DNA from: Longispora fulva
GTDB taxonomy: Bacteria; Actinomycetota; Actinomycetes; Mycobacteriales; Micromonosporaceae
NCBI RefSeq assembly: GCF_015751905.1
Contig: NZ_JADOUF010000001.1
Span: 2,666,001-2,730,000 of the forward strand
Direction of reading: 5' to 3'
Length of the DNA: 64,000 bases
Under the pieces are notes generated by a model. The model ran no database searches, was not told where the DNA came from, and saw only the letters and a list, made by a program, of their open reading frames with translations. Both the position numbers and the translations under genes were made by a program. Positions 58,730-64,000 of the stretch are shown here, one piece after another; position 1 is the stretch's first letter; every line of letters begins with the position of its first letter.

Positions 58730-61700
58730 TTGAGCCGATTTCGGCACCTCGCGACGGCCATGGTGCGCGCGAGCGCCCAGCCCGAGCCCGAACTGGGACC
58801 GTGGCCATCGGCCGACCACCCGGACCGGGTGCACCGTTGGCTGATCGGAGCCTGGTCCTCGGACACGCTGCGGTTCCAGGTCCGGCTGGCCAGTCCCGGA
58901 CTCGCCGACCGCCTGGACGCTCTCTCCGCAGGCACACACCTTGATGGGCGCGATGCCAGGCGGGCGGCGCTGGCACTGGCCCGCTATCTGGTGCGCGGCG
59001 GCCGGCGCGCCACACCGTTCGGGCTTTTCGCCGGGATCGGGCCTGCAGCCTTTGGCCCAGCGGCCTCAGTACACCACTCGGGACCGCCGGAAGTACGCCT
59101 TCGACCTGACGCGGTCTGGCTGGCCGACGTGATCTCCCGGCTGGAGCGTGCCCCGGAGCTTCGCAACCGGCTCAAGGTCGGTTCCAACAACCTGGTGGCG
59201 GCCCGTGGCGACCGGCTTGTGCTGGCGTGGCAGCCGCACGGAACCGTCACCCCAGTTCCATTCAGCGCCGAGCGGTCGGTGGCCCGGACCGCACCTGTCG
59301 AATGGTGTATCCGGCGAGCGCGGACGCCGCTACAGTTCGCGCTTCTGGTTCGGCTGCTGCGCGCGGAATTCCCGACCTGCGGCGAGCAGGCGGCCGTGGA
59401 CCTGGTCGCAGGGTTGATGGGCTGCGGGATGTTGATCTCTCAACTCCGGGTGCCGTCGACAGTCGTGGACCCTCTCGGCTTGCTGCTGGACCAGCTCCAC
59501 TCGGTCTCCGCCGAACACCTCGACGCCGTCGCCGGGCTGGTCGCTGATCTGCAGGCCGTGTGGCTGAAGCTCGGGGGCGTGGGCCTGTCGCCGGCCTTTT
59601 CCGACGCAGGCGACATGGCGGTGGTGAAGCTGATGCGCGAACTCGCGCCCGTCGAGCAGCCGCTGGTCGTTGACCTCCGACTCTCCGAACAGATCACGCT
59701 GCCCTCCGACATCGCCACCGAGGTGGAAGCAGCGGCCGGGGTGCTGGCCAGGCTCGCACCACATCCGGCCGGGCGGCCGGAGTGGCGTGCCTACCACCAG
59801 GCGTTCCTCACCCGGTACGGCACCGGATCACTCGTGCCGGTCACACAGTTGGTGGACCCGGTCTGCGGCCTGGGGTACCCGAAGCACTTCACCGCCCCTC
59901 GCGAACCGGCGTCGTCGGCGCGAGACGGGCGACTGTGCGCGCTGGCGGAGCGGGCGGTGCTCGACGGTGTCCGGGAGATCTGCCTGGATGACGACGCCGT
60001 CACCGCGCTGTCCGAGCCCGTCACACCCTCCGGCTCGCCGATGGCGCACCTGGAGGTGTGCGTGGAGGTGCATGCCGGCACCGTCGCCGACCTCAACACC
60101 GGGCAGTTCACCCTGACGGTGGCCGGCACCAGCAGGTCGGCGGCGGCAACCCGGGGCCGGTTCCTGGACCTGCTGCCCGAGCCGGCCGGCACAGACACCA
60201 CTACCGAACTGGCCGGGCTGGTCACTCTCACCGAGGGAGCGGTGCCGGTGCAGGTGAGTTTTCCGCCCCACGCCACCCGGCCGGACAACGTCCTGCGATC
60301 CCGGCAGGTGCTGCCGGAGATCATCTGCCTGGCCGAGCTCCGCAGCCATGCAGACACGGTGATCGGCCTAGACGACCTGGCCGTCACCGCCACCGGCGAC
60401 CGGCTGGTTCTGGTACAGGTATCGCGACGGCGGGTGCTGGAGCCTATGGTCACCCACGCCGGGGCCTCACACACCATGCCGCCGCTGGGCCGACTGCTGC
60501 TGGAGCTGCCCGCCGCCCTGGCCTGTCCGGTCAAGCCGTTGGACTGGGGCGCCGCATCGGCGATGCCGTTCCGGCCGGCGCTGCGCTACGGCCGAGTCAT
60601 CCTGTCCCCGGCGGCGTGGCACCTCGACCCGACCGAGCTTCCCGGCCCCACCTCCACGGAGTTGGAGTGGACAGCCCGCTGGCGGGTGGTACGGCGACGG
60701 CTCCGGCTACCGGACTGCGTGCGCATTGGGCACGGCGACCAGCAACTCCGGCTGATGCTCGCGAAGGCGATGGACCGGGCCCTGCTGCGCGTCCACCTCG
60801 ACGCGGCCGACGGGCCAGTCACCATCACAGAGGCAGCCGGCCCCAGTAGCTTCGGCTGGCTCGACAGCCGGGCGGCCGAACTCGTCGTCGGGCTCACCAG
60901 CATCCACCCGCCAGCCCCGCCACCGTCGATCCTCACCAGCGGCCCGTGGCCACCGCACGAGCCCACCGCGCCACTGCTACCCGGGAGCCGGATGCTGTCG
61001 GCCCGGTTGCTCACAACACCCGAGCTGATGGACACCATCCTCACCCGGGGCCTGCCGGCCCTGCTCGCCCAGTGGGAGACACCGCCGGAGGTGTGGTTCC
61101 TTCGGATGCGCCACCCGGAGCCACACCTACGCCTTCGGGTGCACACCGCCGACTACGGTACCGCCGCCATGCGGGTCGGCCGCTGGGCCGAGCAGCTCCG
61201 CCAGCACGGCTGGATCGGCGACCTTGTCCTGGACACCTACCGGCCGGAGACCCACCGCTACGGCCCGCATGCGTGCATGGACACCGCCGAACTGCTGTTC
61301 ACCGCCGACTCCGCCGCCGCACAGGCCCAGCTTGACGTCGCCCGGCAGCGGTGCGTGGACCTGCGGGCTCTGACCGCCGTGAGCATGGTCGACCTCGCCG
61401 GGGCAATGCTCGGCGGCCCGGCCGCGGGCCGAGAGTGGCTGATCGCCCACCCCGAGCTTGCCGCCGACACCCCGACCGACCGGACCGTACTCCGCCAGTC
61501 CCTCGCCGTCGCCAGCAATCCCGACGATGACCTGCTCGCCGAGGCGTGGACACGCCGCCGCCGGGCCGCCCAGCACTACGCGGACACGCTGGCCGCCGAC
61601 GGGGGCCGTCTGGCGGCGGATTCGGTGCTGCCAAGCCTGCTGCACCTGCACTTCGTCCGCTCCCACCTCCCCGACCCCCACGGTGAGGCCGCCGTGATGC

Positions 61701-61771
61701 GGCTGGCCCGCGCCGTCGCCCTCGCCACCGCCCGCACCCGCACCCGCACCCGCACCAGGGAGGCGGCGTGA
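58730..61771 (+). CDS. lanB: LanB: full-length lanthipeptide dehydratase
   Basis: A 1013-residue class I dehydratase, start TTG with AAAGGGGG five bases upstream. The N-terminal glutamylation part (to about residue 700) contains the conserved RRATPFGLFAGIG near residue 92; it would activate Ser/Thr using glutamyl-tRNA. The C-terminal elimination domain (about 753-1000, SpaB_C type) opens MLSARLLTTPELMDTILTRG and includes VWFLRMRHPEPHLRLRVHTA, then GDLVLDTYRPETHRYGPHAC. Both halves are on one chain, unlike split versions. The tail is an Arg-Thr repeat from a 6-bp microsatellite. The stop is overlapped by lanC. Confidence 0.93.
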   Translation: MSRFRHLATAMVRASAQPEPELGPWPSADHPDRVHRWLIGAWSSDTLRFQVRLASPGLADRLDALSAGTHLDGRDARRAALALARYLVRGGRRATPFGLFAGIGPAAFGPAASVHHSGPPEVRLRPDAVWLADVISRLERAPELRNRLKVGSNNLVAARGDRLVLAWQPHGTVTPVPFSAERSVARTAPVEWCIRRARTPLQFALLVRLLRAEFPTCGEQAAVDLVAGLMGCGMLISQLRVPSTVVDPLGLLLDQLHSVSAEHLDAVAGLVADLQAVWLKLGGVGLSPAFSDAGDMAVVKLMRELAPVEQPLVVDLRLSEQITLPSDIATEVEAAAGVLARLAPHPAGRPEWRAYHQAFLTRYGTGSLVPVTQLVDPVCGLGYPKHFTAPREPASSARDGRLCALAERAVLDGVREICLDDDAVTALSEPVTPSGSPMAHLEVCVEVHAGTVADLNTGQFTLTVAGTSRSAAATRGRFLDLLPEPAGTDTTTELAGLVTLTEGAVPVQVSFPPHATRPDNVLRSRQVLPEIICLAELRSHADTVIGLDDLAVTATGDRLVLVQVSRRRVLEPMVTHAGASHTMPPLGRLLLELPAALACPVKPLDWGAASAMPFRPALRYGRVILSPAAWHLDPTELPGPTSTELEWTARWRVVRRRLRLPDCVRIGHGDQQLRLMLAKAMDRALLRVHLDAADGPVTITEAAGPSSFGWLDSRAAELVVGLTSIHPPAPPPSILTSGPWPPHEPTAPLLPGSRMLSARLLTTPELMDTILTRGLPALLAQWETPPEVWFLRMRHPEPHLRLRVHTADYGTAAMRVGRWAEQLRQHGWIGDLVLDTYRPETHRYGPHACMDTAELLFTADSAAAQAQLDVARQRCVDLRALTAVSMVDLAGAMLGGPAAGREWLIAHPELAADTPTDRTVLRQSLAVASNPDDDLLAEAWTRRRRAAQHYADTLAADGGRLAADSVLPSLLHLHFVRSHLPDPHGEAAVMRLARAVALATARTRTRTRTREAA

Positions 61772-63030
61772 TGAGCCTGTTGGCCGACACCCCGGTCCTC
61801 CACGAAGCCGCCAAGCTGGCCGCCTCGATCAGCCACGGGCTCATCGAGCCGCCGCCCCCGGACTTCACCCCAGACGACCACAGTCCGCGCAGCACACGGT
61901 GGAACGCGCAGTCCATCGCGCGCGGCGCGGCCGGGGTGGTGATCCTGCACGGGGTGCGCGCCCAGACCGGACACGGCGACTGGCTGCCGGTCCGCGCATG
62001 GCTGCGCCGGATGACCGCCGACCCGATCGCCGCCCGAGGCCACGGAGTCGGTCTATGGTTCGGCGCCCCGGCCGTGGCACACACCCTGTCGGTGGCGCTG
62101 CCCGGGATGCTGCCCCACTATCAAGCTGAGCTCGACCGCGCGGTAGCAAGGCTCACGGGGATCAAACTCGACGCCGCCTTCGCCCGGATAGCCGTGCGCT
62201 CCCGGCCCCGGCTGGACGAATTCGACCTGGTCCGCGGCTTATCGGGGATTGGCGCGCATCTGCTGCGCCACCAGCCCGACGGCGATCTACTGGTGCGGGT
62301 GCTGCAGTACCTGGTGCAGTTGACCGCGCCGGTCGACGCCGACGACCCGGCCGGCAGGCTCGCGCCGGGCTGGTGGAGCAACCAAGCCCCAGACGGCGGC
62401 CCGCTTCGGGGCGGGCACGCCAACCTCGGGGCCGCGCACGGCATCGCCGGTCCACTGTCGGTGCTCGCTGCCGCCTACCGGCACGGCGTCACCGTGCCCG
62501 GACACGGCGAGGCGATCGAGCGGATCTGCGCATGGCTGGACCGCTGGCGACAACCGGGAACGGCGGGCCCCTGGTGGCCGCAGAAGATCGCCCTGGCTGA
62601 GCTGCGCGCGGGCGAGCCCATCCCGGGCGGTCCGCTGCGGCCGAGCTGGTGCTACGGCACCCCCGGGCTGGCCCGCGCCCAACAGCTCGCCGGCATCGCC
62701 CTCCAAGATCCCGGCCGTCAGCAGGCCGCCGAAGACGCGCTCACCCGTTGCCTGGCCGATCGCGGGCAGCTGGCCCAAATCGTCGACCCGTCGCTGTGCC
62801 ACGGCTGGGCGGGAGTCGCCGCGACCTTGTGGTACGCGGCCCTCGACGCCCGCTCCACCGCCGTGGCCCGGCACCTGTCCCCAGTGCTCCAGCAGCTCCT
62901 TCACCACGCCGCCGACGCTGCCCCGGAGCGCGCCGGCCTGATCGAGGGGCGGGCCGGGATCGCGCTGACCCTGCACGCGATGGCCACCGGCACAGACATC
63001 CGCTGGGCGACCAGCCTCATGATCGACTGA
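61771..63030 (+). CDS. lanC: LanC: lanthionine cyclase
   Basis: A 419-residue cyclase. I chose the ATG sharing a base with the lanB stop, because GGGAGG lies seven bases before it; a GTG one codon earlier is the alternative. Zinc ligands are visible: Cys in RPSWCYGTPGLARAQ near residue 294, and the Cys-His pair in SLCHGWAGVAATLWY near 343. The Gly-rich motif RGGHANLGAAHGIAGPLSVL near 210-230 is the active-site His region. It adds Cys thiols to dehydrated residues to form the rings. Co-translation with LanB fits an enzyme complex. Confidence 0.93.
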   Translation: MSLLADTPVLHEAAKLAASISHGLIEPPPPDFTPDDHSPRSTRWNAQSIARGAAGVVILHGVRAQTGHGDWLPVRAWLRRMTADPIAARGHGVGLWFGAPAVAHTLSVALPGMLPHYQAELDRAVARLTGIKLDAAFARIAVRSRPRLDEFDLVRGLSGIGAHLLRHQPDGDLLVRVLQYLVQLTAPVDADDPAGRLAPGWWSNQAPDGGPLRGGHANLGAAHGIAGPLSVLAAAYRHGVTVPGHGEAIERICAWLDRWRQPGTAGPWWPQKIALAELRAGEPIPGGPLRPSWCYGTPGLARAQQLAGIALQDPGRQQAAEDALTRCLADRGQLAQIVDPSLCHGWAGVAATLWYAALDARSTAVARHLSPVLQQLLHHAADAAPERAGLIEGRAGIALTLHAMATGTDIRWATSLMID

Positions 63031-63042
63031 ACGGAGAACCCT

Positions 63043-64000
63043 GTGGACATCGACTACAAGCCCGACAAGCCCGCCACCTGGCGACAGGTGTTCGTCACCT
63101 TCACCGACTGGCGCGACCTCGACCAGTACCTCCGCGACCACCTCGCGCCCGTACTTGCGGACGCGGAGGAATCCGGGGCGGTGCTGGCATTCTGGTTCAT
63201 CCGCAAGGACGAGGTGCTGCGGATCCGGCTGCTGCCCAGCCACGACCGAGACCAGACCGAGGCGGTGATCGAACGCCTTGCTGACCATGTGCTGGTCCGC
63301 GAGTACGCACACGTCATCTACGAGCCGGAGACGCCCGCGTTCGGCGGCGCAGAGGGCATGTCGGTGGCACATGGGCTGTTCCACACAGACAGCCGCCACC
63401 TGCTGACCCACCTCACCAACGGCGGCGGACACCAGCGGGAACTGGCGGTGCGACTCGCCGTGAGGTTCATGCGCGCCGCCGGGCTCGACTTCTACGAGAT
63501 GGGCGACGTGTGGCAGACCCTCGCCGCACACCGCGCCGTCCCTGCCGGAGTGGCCCCCGGCCCTGGGCTCGTCGCCGGGGTCCAGCACCTGATCACCGCC
63601 AGCGGCGAGACCTCAGAGAGCGCCCTGCACCGCCTGCCGAACTGGCCGAAGGCGTTCGAGCAGACCGGGCAGATGCTCGCCTACCTCAACAGCGGCGGCC
63701 ACCTCAACACCCGCGGGCTGCGCGCCGTCCTGGCCCACCACCTGCTATTCATGTTCAACCGCCACGGCGTCAGCGGCTGCGACCAGGCGCTACTGGCGTC
63801 AGCGGCCGCCCACTTCTCCTTCTGCCACACCCCCGACACCCGCCCCGGCAGCCGCCCGGATGCGCTCTCCGACACTAGGGTGACCTTGGTGACCAACGAC
63901 AATCCCACCAGCACGAAGGCCTTCCGCGACCAGCTCGTCACGACGCTGACCGGCCGAGGTCACCTGCGCGACGAACGGGTCCGCGCCGCCTTTGCCGCCG
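63043..64000 (+). CDS. SpaB_C-like domain fused to FxLD-system methyltransferase (partial)
   Basis: A GTG start with GGAG six bases upstream, open to the end of the window (319 codons and counting). Residues about 8-265 form a SpaB_C-type thiopeptide-biosynthesis domain: TWRQVFVTFTDWRDLDQYLR, VLAFWFIRKDEVLRIRLLPS, REYAHVIYEPETPAFGGAEG, AVLAHHLLFMFNRHGVSGCD. From about residue 287, AFRDQLVTTLTGRGHLRDER then VRAAFAA matches the first helices of PCMT-like methyltransferases, as in the FxLD system methyltransferase. It should methylate a carboxylate of the precursor, perhaps Asp. The catalytic part lies beyond the window. Confidence 0.8.
   Translation, partial: MDIDYKPDKPATWRQVFVTFTDWRDLDQYLRDHLAPVLADAEESGAVLAFWFIRKDEVLRIRLLPSHDRDQTEAVIERLADHVLVREYAHVIYEPETPAFGGAEGMSVAHGLFHTDSRHLLTHLTNGGGHQRELAVRLAVRFMRAAGLDFYEMGDVWQTLAAHRAVPAGVAPGPGLVAGVQHLITASGETSESALHRLPNWPKAFEQTGQMLAYLNSGGHLNTRGLRAVLAHHLLFMFNRHGVSGCDQALLASAAAHFSFCHTPDTRPGSRPDALSDTRVTLVTNDNPTSTKAFRDQLVTTLTGRGHLRDERVRAAFAA

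Noticed and set aside
1-64000. CRISPR arrays, tRNA or rRNA genes
   Set aside because: I looked for regularly spaced repeats, cloverleaf-like segments and rRNA motifs and saw none that held up by eye.

Overview
The window is high-GC actinomycete DNA. Supporting signs are strongly GC-biased third codon positions, many GTG starts and one TTG start, 1-10 base overlaps within operons, and XRE regulators with helical-repeat tails. A Tad pilus locus and an FxLD-type lanthipeptide cluster point the same way. I cannot assign a genus. Much of the first 37 kb reads as accessory DNA, with decayed integrases, remnants of ISL3, IS630 and IS30 elements, an IS1182-like element with a frameshifted transposase, and small toxin, immunity and kinase genes.

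Layout. 0.1-2.3 kb: two broken tyrosine-recombinase genes and a truncated membrane protein. 2.3-6.3 kb: a DUF3800 fragment, an RHH antitoxin/MazF-like toxin pair coupled to a TIGR02391 gene, a HEPN-like fragment and a putative regulator. 6.7-8.3 kb: a GH101 fragment and small proteins. 8.3-12.6 kb: a HAD phosphatase, then a LacI regulator with a 14-bp palindrome upstream of a secreted GH27 alpha-galactosidase carrying two NPCBM-like domains. 13-15.5 kb: a DUF4190 protein, a P-loop kinase and a helical-repeat protein with a membrane anchor. 15.7-20.2 kb: a lipoprotein and MacB-like ABC exporter operon. 20.7-22.3 kb: an orphan polymorphic-toxin tip with immunity genes. 22.4-29.5 kb: IS-rich DNA with a methyltransferase and a Nudix gene. 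29.5-33.5 kb: a 1120-residue toxin resembling effectors of contractile injection systems, with a coupled downstream gene that is probably its immunity gene. 34.3-37.9 kb: a kinase, an ECF sigma/membrane partner pair and small hypotheticals.

38.0-48.6 kb is a minus-strand Tad (Flp-type) pilus operon: lipoprotein, secreted protein, SAF/CpaB-like, CpaE-like, CpaF, TadB, TadC, a 59-residue membrane peptide, a pilin-like peptide, two TadE proteins, a TadG-like protein, and a 993-residue protein joining LysM and BTAD (SARP-type) domains. An MmyB-like XRE regulator is divergent. 49.9-54.6 kb holds a KdgT-like permease, a GGDEF protein, an inositol-monophosphatase-family enzyme and a 617-residue helical protein.

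54.9-64.0 kb is a class I lanthipeptide cluster of the FxLD type: a LOG-like protein and an XRE regulator on the minus strand, then three small proteins, the precursor peptide (58526-58660), a strong hairpin, a full-length LanB, LanC, and a second SpaB_C-like domain that runs into the start of what looks like the FxLD methyltransferase at the window edge. The small precursor gene and the modified hairpin-controlled layout make this the most interesting system here, followed by the large toxin/immunity pair and the Tad locus with its atypical CpaE and pilin.
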